Positions 50,368-59,287 of a stretch of DNA of 64,000 bases are shown here, in pieces. The stretch covers positions 1 through 64,000 of the forward strand of contig NZ_CAJXTC010000020.1 of assembly GCF_913060805.1 (NCBI RefSeq). The letters are read 5' to 3'. Made by a program: the position numbers and the translations under genes. The stretch's first letter is position 1, and every line of letters starts with the position of its first letter. The notes under the pieces were generated by a model, which was given only the letters and a program-made list of their open reading frames with translations, did no database searches and was not told the DNA's origin. This stretch comes from an uncultured Draconibacterium sp. Its GTDB lineage: Bacteria; Bacteroidota; Bacteroidia; Bacteroidales; Prolixibacteraceae.

Positions 50368-51864
50368 TTATTCTTGATTGTCAATCATATACAATTCCTC
50401 AGGAATAATAGCTTCGTTTGTTTCGAAATCGTAAAGCGACTGTATTTTAAGGTTTAGTAATTCAATTTTATAATTTATAAGTGCCTGACTTAGGGCAACT
50501 TTTTGCGACGAAAGCTGGTTTTGATACAGGTTCAAATCCATACCTGTCAGGTCGCCGTTTTCGTAACGTTCCAGGTTGATTTCGTAAGTTAACTGGGCGT
50601 TACGCTCATTTTGTTTTGCCAAATCAATCTGGTTTAACTGGTTTTGAATGTTACGGTAAACCTGGCGAATATCAACCACAATTTGTTTACGCTCCTGATC
50701 GAGGTTCAACTCTTGCGACTGTATCGCTGCTTCGGCAGCGGCAATTCGGGCTTTACGCTCGCCCCAGTCGAAAATCGGGATATTGAAACTAATGCCTACC
50801 GACGGGCTTTTTGTAGGATTCTGGTAAATATTACCCAGGTCGCTATTATCGCCGGTAATACCAAAACGCAGGTTCACATCTCCACGGAACTCATTCTGAG
50901 CTTTGGTACGGATAAGATCGAACTGACTGGTTTCCACATCAATTTCGCGCTGGCGTAATTCCATTCTCGAAGCCAAACCGTTTTCAATGGCTTTGTCCAG
51001 ATCAACAGGAACAGGATTTACGCTTACATCAGCCAAAATCATAATGTCTTCGAAAAGATCCATTCCCAGGTAAAGTTTCAACTGGTCTTTGGCATTTTCG
51101 AAAGTTACTTCGCTATTTTGCAAAGTAGATTTTGCCGATGCAAGGTTTAACTCAGCCTGGTACTCTTCTTCTTTTGCAGCCAAACCGGCTTCAACCTTGT
51201 TTTTAATTATATCGTAACTTTTCTGTGTATTTTCCAGCTCGTCTTTTGCAATCGACAAATTCATTTGCGCCATGTAAACATTGTAAAAGAACTCGGTAAC
51301 ACTTCTCTCCAAATTCAGGTACTGCATGGCGTAGCTGATGCGGGCATTTTCGAAATTCAGCTCCAATTCCTTTAACTCCAGTTTTAAAGTATTGTAGGTG
51401 AATAATGGCTGATTCAGGTTCAGATACAGGTTATTAAAAAAGACCTCACTTTCCGTGTTCGACGAAGTAGAATTATTACTCGACCAGCCAAATTCGTTGG
51501 TTAACGAGATAGTACCATCGGTTATTAAAATTGGCTGAGCCACTGTAAACAAGGCACTTGACTCAAAGTTTTCGTTGGTGTACCACTCCGACACACGGTT
51601 ATCGAAACGTCGTTGATTACTGTAGTTTACCGGATCAACCTGCAACGAAAAGCGCGATTTCAGTGCGGCTCGCTGGGCTTCCAGGTTTTTCTGGTAGCGC
51701 TCAAGATTTAATAACGACAGCCTCAAATCCGGACTCCCCACTTCGGCAATACTCATTGCCCTGTCGAGGGTTAAGGCCTCTTGCGCCTGAACAGCAAAAG
51801 TTGCAGTCGCCAAAAAGAATAGGGCAATTGCCAGCTTTCGCATAAGTTTGATTTTTGTTTTCAT
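50368..51864 (-). CDS. TolC-family outer-membrane channel
   Basis: A 498-aa protein with a signal peptide (about residues 1-27). It has the two repeated TolC halves: ALTLDRAMSIAEVGSPDLRL opens the first helical hairpin, and long helices with heptads follow (LELKELELNFENARISY, LSIAKDELENTQKSYDIIKN). The second half has SPSVGISFNIPIFDWGERKARI, the typical strand-helix transition. The length is slightly above E. coli TolC. It would form the trimeric exit duct shared by the pumps in the cluster. The 87 nt between it and the permease gene contain no strong terminator. Confidence 0.94.
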   Translation of the reverse strand: MKTKIKLMRKLAIALFFLATATFAVQAQEALTLDRAMSIAEVGSPDLRLSLLNLERYQKNLEAQRAALKSRFSLQVDPVNYSNQRRFDNRVSEWYTNENFESSALFTVAQPILITDGTISLTNEFGWSSNNSTSSNTESEVFFNNLYLNLNQPLFTYNTLKLELKELELNFENARISYAMQYLNLERSVTEFFYNVYMAQMNLSIAKDELENTQKSYDIIKNKVEAGLAAKEEEYQAELNLASAKSTLQNSEVTFENAKDQLKLYLGMDLFEDIMILADVSVNPVPVDLDKAIENGLASRMELRQREIDVETSQFDLIRTKAQNEFRGDVNLRFGITGDNSDLGNIYQNPTKSPSVGISFNIPIFDWGERKARIAAAEAAIQSQELNLDQERKQIVVDIRQVYRNIQNQLNQIDLAKQNERNAQLTYEINLERYENGDLTGMDLNLYQNQLSSQKVALSQALINYKIELLNLKIQSLYDFETNEAIIPEELYMIDNQE

Positions 51865-51951
51865 ACAATTAAAAATTTTTTCTTCAATGGTCCCGTTTCA
51901 AATTCGCTTCTGTTTTGCAAGAACTCCGTTCGAAACGTATGTTGATTTATT

Positions 51952-54900
51952 TTATAATTCCACGATTTTTACCGCGTCGGCGTATATCATTCGCAGATCG
52001 GTTTTATCCGTTAATTCAATAACTGCTTTATCACTTGAGAAATAAAATGAGCCCAAATGTACCCAACCGGTTTCGGCACTTTGCGAATCGAGGTAAGCTT
52101 CTTCCTCACCGTCGTCGGCATGAATAATAAAGTTCAAGCTTCCCTTTTCCTCTCCACGGTTACGGCCAAATCCACGGCCTTTATAAAAGTGGTAATACAC
52201 ATCGTAATAACCGGCTTCTTTCACCGGAACATTCCAGCGGGCAACCTGCTCGCCATTTCCACCTTTTATGTAATAAGCCGAACGAACGTACTCGCCATAA
52301 AACTCGTCGCTGGTAGTGGCGGTCCAGCTAATTGGAGGCCTCCACCAGTTTACTCTTGCATATTTTTGTTTTGTCTCTTCCTCTTTTACAATCAGTTTTT
52401 CGAGCAAACTCACCTGGTGATTTTCGGTCACTTCAAACCCCGGATCTTCGTTATCTACGATCTCTTCATTCGGTAATTTTGTTTGTACCGCTGTTGAACT
52501 GATACGTTCACCTTCCCAAACCCGCGCTTTCAGATCTTCTTCCACATCGCGGAACATTTCCATGTAAGTTTGCGGAACGTTTTTCGATGTCAACGAATTG
52601 AATACCACCATTCGCGGAGTTCCATCAAAAAGGTAGCTCATTTCTTTGGTTTGGTGAGCTGTTAACTCAATCAGTTTGTCAACCGTATCTTCCGAGCCCA
52701 TTCCCGGAGGGCCAAAACCACGGCCTCCGCCACCACCTCCGCCGGCAAGACGGAAGGTCAATTTTATTAATCCATCAACATCCGAGAAGTTGGTAACTTT
52801 CAGCGAAATCATGGTTTTCATGGCATCGCCCGATTTTACTTTTACACCTTTTATTGGCGAAACCAGGTAACCCGGCAGCGCTTTGGCTTTAAACCAGCTG
52901 TTCATCATTGGTTCCAGCTCGATGCCAAATTTGGCTTTAATCTCTTCGTCGAATTCTTCGAACGAAATATTCTGGTACTTGTACTTTTCGAGTACACCAC
53001 GCAGAAAATCTTCAAAATCTTCCTGTCCGGCTTCCAGTTTTATGGTTGAGAAAAGCACATCGCCTTTCAGTTTAATCACATCGTTTACAATATCGCTCTG
53101 ATCGGGATCTGCGAGAATTTCTTCGAACGAATAATCCTGCAAAGCAATGTTGGCCATAATCTCGGGACTTTCGCCACTCATACTACTCATAAACAACGAG
53201 CGCATATCGGTTGACTGGCTTTTCAAATAAGCCTCGAAAACACGGTTGGTGATCGGCCATTTATCCGATTGAATATTGTTTTGGAAATTGTACAACCAAG
53301 GAAAAATAAAATACGGATTTGGCGACTGTGTCATGCTCATTTCTCCTCGCGACCATTGACGATCGGTCTCATTTTGTTCGGTAAATTTCTCTAAAAACTG
53401 CCCGATAACGCGCAACTCCTTATCTTCATCGGTCATTTCGGCACCGCCGCCACGGCCTCTCCAACGGCCCATTCGTTCTTTTTGCTGTTCAAAATCGGCT
53501 TCGCGGAACATGTAACCTTTTTCCTGAATCAAAACCTGTCCGGGCTGAATAACTTCCTGCACCGATGTCCACATGCGTTCGTAGGTTTTAAACTGCGCCG
53601 GAACCTCGACCAATGCCAGTTTATCGGAATTGTACTCGAGGTTATAACCACGTTTAAAATCTTCGAAACGTTCGTAAATTACCGAAGCCAGCGTGTCTTT
53701 CGATTCCGGGAAAGCCTGGCTGAAATGGTCGTGACCTTCGATGAGCCAAACGCCAAATTCAAAATCATTATGCTTCAGACTTTTATATTCGTATTTTCCA
53801 ATTGCCAGCGAAAGTTGTGTTAGCGGTGTTTGCGGCTCAAAATGGAATTTACCAGCCGAAACTTCTGTCATAACACCTTCCGAAACCGGCTGTAATCCTG
53901 CTTTTGTGTTAACTGTTAACGAATAATCCACAAACTCAGGTTTATACCAACTCACATCATCCGAACTATAGGTAACCCCAACTTTCGGATACCAGTTGGC
54001 TTCGCGAGTAAGTAGCACGTAATCAGGCGTTACAAACGCGTAACGTTTATCAACATTCAGTACAAACTGTCCGTATTTCTCTTGTCGCAATTCTTCGTCA
54101 ACATCCAGGTAACAATACGATTCGTCGATAGTTCCGTCGTAAGTAAATTCAACTTTTGTACTGTCGCCAGGTTGCAAATTCCTATCAGAAACGATCACCA
54201 AATGATCTTCGCGCGAAAATGGTGTTGTCTTTCCGTTTACTTTCAGATCGGTAATTTCCAGGCCGGCATTCAAACTAAAAATCAGTTTCGACAGTGGCTG
54301 TTGCAAATTATTTTTCAACATCATTGCCGACTGTACACTTAACGATTCGCCATTATGATCGAGCACAATATCGTGCGAAAGTACATCGGCCAACGGCTCG
54401 CTAACGTATTGATTATTCAGCTCGACAACATCAGCGCGTAAAGCTTCTGTTTTTTTGAAACTGTTTATATGATTGAAGGCCAGATATCCGGCACCAACAA
54501 TAAATACCAAACTAAAAATAAGCGAAACATAAGTCATCGCTTCCGACTGTGGCAAACGTTTCAGCAAGAAAATGGTAAGGAAAATGAAGCCGGAACCCAA
54601 TCCGAAATATATTCCGCGGTGAATGAGAATTACCCCAAGATTACCAAAGCCAACAATATCGGAACTTAGCATCGGGATGCTGAAAGCCATGTAATCGAAA
54701 ATGTAATAATATTTTGCCTGCAACAAAAAGAGGGTGATACCAATATAACCAAGCACCAGCACAAAAGTAATGGCCTGGTTACGAATTACGCTCATCAGCA
54801 AAAACGACAAACCCATTATAAATACAAGGGTTGGGATGCTTATCAGCACCAGATAAACGCCGTACGAAACCCAATCGATGGGAGTACCTTTGGCCAGCGC

Positions 54901-55302
54901 ATTAAATACAAGTGCCAGAATTACCACCGCAACGTTAAGGATCATAAACACCTGCATGTTACCCAGTGTTTTTCCAATAACGTATTCGCCATTGGTCATC
55001 GAGCGCATGTAAATTACTTCGGTGGTATCTAATTTTTTATCGCGTTTTAAAAAGTCGGAGGCCAAAAACACAGCAATTACAGCCTGGGCCACATTTAAAA
55101 TCAGCAAGTTAAAATACGGGATAGCACTTGGAATTGCGCGAATGGCCCAGCTTTCGCCACCGCCGCCTTCAATCACCATTCCGAAGTTTAATCCGAACAA
55201 TACCAGCAAAGAAAGGATACTGAATATGCGGAAAAACCAGCTGCGAAAAAGTGTTTTCCGCTCGTATTTTGCTATCGAAAATATGTTATGTAACGAAATC
55301 AT
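51952..55302 (-). CDS. ABC-2 permease fused to M1-like region and golvesin-like domain
   Basis: A 1116-aa protein. Residues 1 to about 290 are an ABC-2 permease with about eight TM helices. Residues about 300-780 resemble the periplasmic M1-aminopeptidase region fused to such permeases in other Bacteroidota (KLIFSLNAGLEITDLKVNG, LALVEVPAQFKTYERMW, GQVLIQEKGYMF), but I find no HExxH zinc motif and the region where it should lie is a Gly/Arg-rich stretch (RWRGRGGGAEM), so it is probably inactive. A Gly-rich loop (AGGGGGGGRGFGPPG) precedes a linker. Residues 1001-1116 form a golvesin/xanthan-lyase-like domain (GYYDVYYHFY, GWVHLGSFYF, YADAVKIVEL). It pairs with the ATPase encoded 10 nt upstream. 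Confidence 0.85.
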   Translation of the reverse strand: MISLHNIFSIAKYERKTLFRSWFFRIFSILSLLVLFGLNFGMVIEGGGGESWAIRAIPSAIPYFNLLILNVAQAVIAVFLASDFLKRDKKLDTTEVIYMRSMTNGEYVIGKTLGNMQVFMILNVAVVILALVFNALAKGTPIDWVSYGVYLVLISIPTLVFIMGLSFLLMSVIRNQAITFVLVLGYIGITLFLLQAKYYYIFDYMAFSIPMLSSDIVGFGNLGVILIHRGIYFGLGSGFIFLTIFLLKRLPQSEAMTYVSLIFSLVFIVGAGYLAFNHINSFKKTEALRADVVELNNQYVSEPLADVLSHDIVLDHNGESLSVQSAMMLKNNLQQPLSKLIFSLNAGLEITDLKVNGKTTPFSREDHLVIVSDRNLQPGDSTKVEFTYDGTIDESYCYLDVDEELRQEKYGQFVLNVDKRYAFVTPDYVLLTREANWYPKVGVTYSSDDVSWYKPEFVDYSLTVNTKAGLQPVSEGVMTEVSAGKFHFEPQTPLTQLSLAIGKYEYKSLKHNDFEFGVWLIEGHDHFSQAFPESKDTLASVIYERFEDFKRGYNLEYNSDKLALVEVPAQFKTYERMWTSVQEVIQPGQVLIQEKGYMFREADFEQQKERMGRWRGRGGGAEMTDEDKELRVIGQFLEKFTEQNETDRQWSRGEMSMTQSPNPYFIFPWLYNFQNNIQSDKWPITNRVFEAYLKSQSTDMRSLFMSSMSGESPEIMANIALQDYSFEEILADPDQSDIVNDVIKLKGDVLFSTIKLEAGQEDFEDFLRGVLEKYKYQNISFEEFDEEIKAKFGIELEPMMNSWFKAKALPGYLVSPIKGVKVKSGDAMKTMISLKVTNFSDVDGLIKLTFRLAGGGGGGGRGFGPPGMGSEDTVDKLIELTAHQTKEMSYLFDGTPRMVVFNSLTSKNVPQTYMEMFRDVEEDLKARVWEGERISSTAVQTKLPNEEIVDNEDPGFEVTENHQVSLLEKLIVKEEETKQKYARVNWWRPPISWTATTSDEFYGEYVRSAYYIKGGNGEQVARWNVPVKEAGYYDVYYHFYKGRGFGRNRGEEKGSLNFIIHADDGEEEAYLDSQSAETGWVHLGSFYFSSDKAVIELTDKTDLRMIYADAVKIVEL

Positions 55303-55312
55303 TTTTCCGGGT

Positions 55313-56206
55313 TTAAGCGTTAGACCATTGGTTTAGTTTGTTTTCCATAAAATGCACATAAGCGTGCTCCAGATTCGGATCCATGGGTTTTCCCTGGTAA
55401 CCGTCAATTTCATTGGCAACAACCTGCACTTCCCAACCTCCGTCAATCGGGATAGTAGAAATTACAGGGTATTTTTCATTTATCTCAAGGTATTCTTGTT
55501 CAGTTGCTTCAATCAGCCAAACATGGCCTTCGGCTTGTTTTACCAGCTGCTCGGGCGATCCGGCAAAAGCCAGTTTCCCCTGGTTTAACAGCGCCATATT
55601 ATCGCAGGTACTCGAAATATCGCCAACAATGTGTGTCGACAGGATAATAATTACGTCGCGGGTACTAATGGTTGAAAGCAGGTTACGGAAACGGATACGT
55701 TCCTCGGGGTCGAGACCGGTAGTTGGCTCATCAACAATAATAATCTTCGGATCGTTTATCAGCGCCTGGGCAATTCCCAAACGGCGTTTCATACCTCCTG
55801 AAAGTTTATTTGCATTTCTGTCGCGCACTTCAAACAAACCTACTTCTTCAAGCATTTGGTCAACTGCGCTCCGGCGTGCTGCACCGCTTGTCATTCCTGC
55901 CAAACGGGCTGTATAATCAAGAAATTCAGAGGTTTTCAGTTTCGAGAAAAAACTAAAATCCTGGGGTAAATAACCCAACATGGAGCGAATTTCGCGCCGA
56001 TGTTTCGAAAGTTCGTAATCGTTGTAATATACTTTGCCGCTTGTTGGTTTCATTAGAGTTACCAAAATGCGCATAAGGGTTGATTTTCCAGCCCCGTTTG
56101 GCCCTAAAAGGCCAAACATGCCATTCGGTATTTCAAGGTTGAGGTTATTTACAGCGTAACTGCCTCCCTTGTAGATTTTGTTTAGATTTTCTATTTTAAT
56201 ATGCAC
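55313..56206 (-). CDS. ABC transporter ATP-binding protein
   Basis: A 297-aa ATPase, first gene of the ABC/RND cluster. Walker A is GLLGPNGAGKSTLMR, the Q-loop is MLGYLPQDFSFF, the signature LSGGMKRRLGIAQ, Walker B IIIVDEPTTGLDPE, and the switch His STHIVGD. The C-terminal extension (about 215-297) has a small regulatory-type fold. Its sequence parallels the ATPase fused to the RND pump (RIRFRNLL, FGLLGPNGAGKST), indicating paralogs. It lies 10 nt upstream of the permease-golvesin gene and energises it. A near-match TATGCTTTG on the minus strand (56246-56254) may be a promoter element. Confidence 0.95.
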   Translation of the reverse strand: MHIKIENLNKIYKGGSYAVNNLNLEIPNGMFGLLGPNGAGKSTLMRILVTLMKPTSGKVYYNDYELSKHRREIRSMLGYLPQDFSFFSKLKTSEFLDYTARLAGMTSGAARRSAVDQMLEEVGLFEVRDRNANKLSGGMKRRLGIAQALINDPKIIIVDEPTTGLDPEERIRFRNLLSTISTRDVIIILSTHIVGDISSTCDNMALLNQGKLAFAGSPEQLVKQAEGHVWLIEATEQEYLEINEKYPVISTIPIDGGWEVQVVANEIDGYQGKPMDPNLEHAYVHFMENKLNQWSNA

Positions 56207-56393
56207 CTTGCAATAAAATTTTAAGAGAACACTGCCTTGGACTTACAAAGCATAAAATCGTTTAATAGTGTTGGTGCACTTTTATTATTAAAATTACATA
56301 CTACAGCAGATTACTTTCGTTTTTTATGATCACCGGGAAGAAATTACAATCGACAATTGTTCATTAACTGTCAATCAGTCAAGAGTCAGGAAA

Positions 56394-56424
56394 CAAAAAA
56401 AGCTCTGCAAAATATTGCAAAGCT
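56394..56424 (-). terminator. Terminator of secreted paralog 3
   Basis: Minus-strand AGCTTTGC pairs with GCAGAGCT (one G-U) across an AT loop, followed by seven U. It lies about 70 nt past the stop at 56492. Confidence 0.7.
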
Positions 56425-56491
56425 GCTCCGGTTGTCTGTTTTTAAAAAGGGAGTCAGGGAGTTAACAATTACAGATTAAAAACACCATCGT

Positions 56492-57073
56492 TTATAGTTT
56501 TAGCGTAAATCTATGATCTTTTACATAGTCGGTTAACACAACTTCGTAGGTACCTCTTCTTAAATGACTAAAATCTAAGCGGGTTTGAATACTAACATCG
56601 CGGCCAAGATTCGATCCGTCAACATATTCTCCATCCTGATATATATTAATATATACCGGTTTATTCCAGGTATTTAAAAACGACACATTTACTTTTTTAC
56701 CGCTTACCTTAAAATAAGGCTCGTAACAAAATGAAGGACTGCTTACGGTAATTTTCTTGTCCTTTACGTTTACTACCCGGTTAATACTCTGGTTGCCGTA
56801 GTTTACACTTACACAATACAGACCATCGCCTAATTCAGAAAAATCGAGCATTTTCTTAAACTCGGTCTGATGCTCGGTTTCGTTGTGATAAAGTAATTCG
56901 CCATCGGAATTTGTAAGACTCACCTGCAACGGTGCTTCGTGCGAGAAACTGTAGGCAAGCATTGCCGTGTTCTCTTCAACCTGGATAACATTCATTTTTG
57001 GTAATTCGGTGGCACATGCTGCTCCCGCAACAAAAAATGCCAGGACTATAACAGCCCAAACTTTTGTTTTCAT
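56492..57073 (-). CDS. Secreted two-repeat beta-sandwich protein, paralog 3
   Basis: A 193-aa exported protein and the most divergent of the five paralogs. The signal peptide covers about residues 1-21 (AAC followed by ATELPK; the Cys could make it a lipoprotein). Repeat one ends in LDFSELGDGLYCVSVN, the linker has CYEPYF instead of IDPYF, and repeat two has VNVSFLNTWNKPVYINIYQDG and ends in LDFSHLRRGTYEVVLTDY. It contains two extra Cys. The other two paralogs of this island follow upstream on the same strand. Function unknown. Confidence 0.78.
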   Translation of the reverse strand: MKTKVWAVIVLAFFVAGAACATELPKMNVIQVEENTAMLAYSFSHEAPLQVSLTNSDGELLYHNETEHQTEFKKMLDFSELGDGLYCVSVNYGNQSINRVVNVKDKKITVSSPSFCYEPYFKVSGKKVNVSFLNTWNKPVYINIYQDGEYVDGSNLGRDVSIQTRLDFSHLRRGTYEVVLTDYVKDHRFTLKL

Positions 57074-57244
57074 GACTTTTCATTTAATTGTTTCTTATAT
57101 AATAGACACAAAAACAGCACCTTTCGTTACGCTATTTGGCAACTTGTCGACCAACGACAACTCAGCGTCGACCAACACAAAAAAAACCGACTTCAACAAC
57201 CGGCTCTTACAATTAAAATTTGGGGTAAATTAAAGTAACAGGCA

Positions 57245-57278
57245 GAAAAAAGGCCATCAGTTAATTTCTGACAGCCTT
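57245..57278 (-). terminator. Terminator of secreted paralog 4
   Basis: Minus-strand AAGGCTGTCAG pairs with CTGATGGCCTT (two wobble pairs), followed by a run of U. It has the same position relative to its gene as the terminator of paralog 5. Confidence 0.75.
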
Positions 57279-57302
57279 ATCTAAACCAATAACATTTTCT
57301 GA

Positions 57303-57887
57303 CTATTTTTCTAAACTAAACGTAAATTCATTATTTAAAGAACTCAAAATCACTTCGTATTTTCCACCTTTCAGTGCTGAAAGATCGTATCCTGAAGCTA
57401 CATTAAAATCTTTACCCAAATCTGATTTGTAAACCAAACCTTTTTCGTCGTAAATATTCAAGCTCAGTTTTTCTTCATCGAAGTTCAAATAAGAAAGTTT
57501 CAATACATCATCGGCAAATGCGAAGTAAGGATCAATTCTTAGTTTCGACTCGCCAACATAAATACCTGTTGAAGCCACTTCGATATCTTTAATTAAACGA
57601 GTGTCGTTTACACGAAGATCCATTGTATAATTTCCGTTCTCAAGATTTTTGAAATCATAGATCTTTTGGTAAGAGCTTAATGGCTTTGTTGTTTGTTTGT
57701 AATAAACCAACTCACCATTTTCTGCATGAATGCTCAATTCGAACAACGATGCATTCTCATTCATAATTGTTACTACCGCTCTGTCGGCTGACAACGGAGT
57801 TACATTCATTTTCGGTTTCTCAACGGCTGTTGCAACTGCTACAATTGCTACTGCCAATACTGTAGATAATAATTTAATTGTTTTCAT
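57303..57887 (-). CDS. Secreted two-repeat beta-sandwich protein, paralog 4
   Basis: A 194-aa exported protein; start chosen at ATG 57887 (MKTIKLLSTV) by comparison with paralog 5, since an ATG two codons earlier (57893) would add MV only. The signal peptide ends near residue 20 (ATAVEKP). Repeat one carries FELSIHAENGELVYYKQ and YDFKNLENGNYTMDLRVND, the linker LRIDPYF, and repeat two LNIYDEKGLVYKSDLG and YDLSALKGGKYEVILSS. It is roughly 70% identical to paralog 5 (by eye) and shares its promoter and terminator, so it is a recent tandem duplicate. Confidence 0.8.
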   Translation of the reverse strand: MKTIKLLSTVLAVAIVAVATAVEKPKMNVTPLSADRAVVTIMNENASLFELSIHAENGELVYYKQTTKPLSSYQKIYDFKNLENGNYTMDLRVNDTRLIKDIEVASTGIYVGESKLRIDPYFAFADDVLKLSYLNFDEEKLSLNIYDEKGLVYKSDLGKDFNVASGYDLSALKGGKYEVILSSLNNEFTFSLEK

Positions 57888-57924
57888 AACCATTCGTTTT
57901 TTAGTTTAACATTGAATGACAGTA

Positions 57925-57957
57925 CAAACATACATGTTTTACAGCATATATGCCAAA
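57925..57957 (-). promoter_or_regulatory. Promoter of paralog 4
   Basis: On the minus strand TTTG (57954-57957) and TATGTTTG (57925-57932) are separated by 21 nt, a good Bacteroidota -33/-7 pair. An identical pair precedes paralog 5. Confidence 0.7.
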
Positions 57958-58382
57958 TAACATGTTTAAAAAATTAAATAACTCCGCAATATTTAACATT
58001 AGCCTTAACATTCGAACTATTAACAATGTCTTAACGTGCTGTTTTACAGGCTTTCTAGAATTGAATTTCGCACATTACAATTATCGTGCCATTCAATTTG
58101 GAATGATGTTAAATAAATTTTAGATTATCCTCAACAAACGGTTAAACCCTATATTTAAATACCTTATTGTCTTTATTTACAGACAAATAACACATCCGTG
58201 ATTTTCATACAACAGGAGCTATTTTTGCCACCGATTCCACCGAAAAGACATAAAAAGTATTATCATTTGCATAAAACCCCAGTCCACAACATTCTACTTT
58301 CCCAAAAGCAAAAACTTTAAAACCCAAACCTCCCGAATTAACAAACAAAAAAAAATCCGGCTTACAACCGGATCATTAAAAC

Positions 58383-58416
58383 AAAAAAAGGCTGTTGGAA
58401 TACTCCAACAGCCTTT
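58383..58416 (-). terminator. Terminator of secreted paralog 5
   Basis: A 13-bp perfect stem AAAGGCTGTTGGA / TCCAACAGCCTTT with a 4-nt loop and U run on the minus strand. Confidence 0.9.
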
Positions 58417-58439
58417 CTAAACCAATAACATTTTCTAAT

Positions 58440-59024
58440 CTATTTTTCTAAACTAAATGAAAAATCGTTGTTCATTGAAGTCAGAACCACTTCGTATTGT
58501 CCGGCAGCTAAAGCTGAAAGATCAAATCCGGTTGCAATATTAAAGTCCTGACCTAATTTCGATTCGTAAACCAAACCGTTTTTGTCGTAAATATTCAAAC
58601 TCAGGTTTTCCTGGTCGAAATTCAAATAAGTAAGTTTTAATACGTCGTTTGAAAATCCAAAGTAAGGATCGATTCTCATTTTCGACTCACCTACTGCGAT
58701 ACCTTTTGCAGAAACTGTAAGATTTTTAATCAATCGTGTATCGTTTACGCGAAGATCCATTGTGTAATCTCCGTCTTCAATATTTTTAAAATCAAAAATT
58801 TTCTGGTAAGTGTTTGATGGATTTGTTGCTTGTTTATAATATACCAACTCTCCATCTTCAGCACGAATGCTTAATTCGAATAAAGCCTCAGTACCATTAA
58901 GAATAGAAACAACTGCTCTATCTTCAGACAAAGGAACAATATCCATTTTCGGTTTCTCTACGGCTGTTGCAACTACTACAATTGCCAGCGCCATTACTGT
59001 TGTTAAAAATTTAATCGTTTTCAT
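58440..59024 (-). CDS. Secreted two-repeat beta-sandwich protein, paralog 5
   Basis: A 194-aa exported protein, sister of paralog 4. The signal peptide ends around residue 20. Repeat one shows FELSIRAEDGELVYYKQ and FDFKNIEDGDYTMDLRVND, the linker MRIDPYF, and repeat two LNIYDKNGLVYESKLG and FDLSALAAGQYEVVLTS. The segments TMDLRVNDTRLIK and GELVYYKQ are identical to paralog 4, and substitutions lie mainly in loops. The gene is divergent from comB, with 263 nt between them. Function is unknown; the secretory signal and beta-sandwich pattern suggest a surface or periplasmic role. Confidence 0.8.
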   Translation of the reverse strand: MKTIKFLTTVMALAIVVVATAVEKPKMDIVPLSEDRAVVSILNGTEALFELSIRAEDGELVYYKQATNPSNTYQKIFDFKNIEDGDYTMDLRVNDTRLIKNLTVSAKGIAVGESKMRIDPYFGFSNDVLKLTYLNFDQENLSLNIYDKNGLVYESKLGQDFNIATGFDLSALAAGQYEVVLTSMNNDFSFSLEK

Positions 59025-59064
59025 AACTATTTTCTTTAATTGTATTCATTTTTAAATCACTCTG

Positions 59065-59097
59065 CAAACATACATGTTTTTCAGCATGCATGCCAAA
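59065..59097 (-). promoter_or_regulatory. Promoter of paralog 5
   Basis: Minus-strand TTTG (59094-59097) and TATGTTTG (59065-59072) with a 21-nt spacer, the same arrangement as in paralog 4. Confidence 0.7.
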
Positions 59098-59287
59098 TAA
59101 CATACTAAAATAATTAAGTATGTTGAAATAATTTAACATTGAAGTTAACTTACTATTTTCTAATTTTGCAGAACACCCTTATTTACAGGCTTTATGTAAA
59201 TGAGACACTAAGTATATCAAATATTGTGCCATTTTTAATTTTGGTGTGTTAAATAATTTTTAGATATTTCTGAATAAACAGTAAAAT

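Larger units (their letters stand above)
57894..58439. other. Duplicated spacer between paralogs 4 and 5
   Basis: There are 546 nt without a gene. The first 250 nt are similar to 59025-59282 (shared words ACATACATGTTTT, TGCCAAATAACAT, TTTACAGGCTTT, GTTAAATAA), meaning the duplication carried its upstream region. A promoter lies at 57925-57957 and the terminator of paralog 5 at 58383-58416. Nothing else was recognised. Confidence 0.7.

Noticed and set aside
53330-53800. Active M1 zinc site in the permease-golvesin protein
   Set aside because: No HExxH was found in the expected region.
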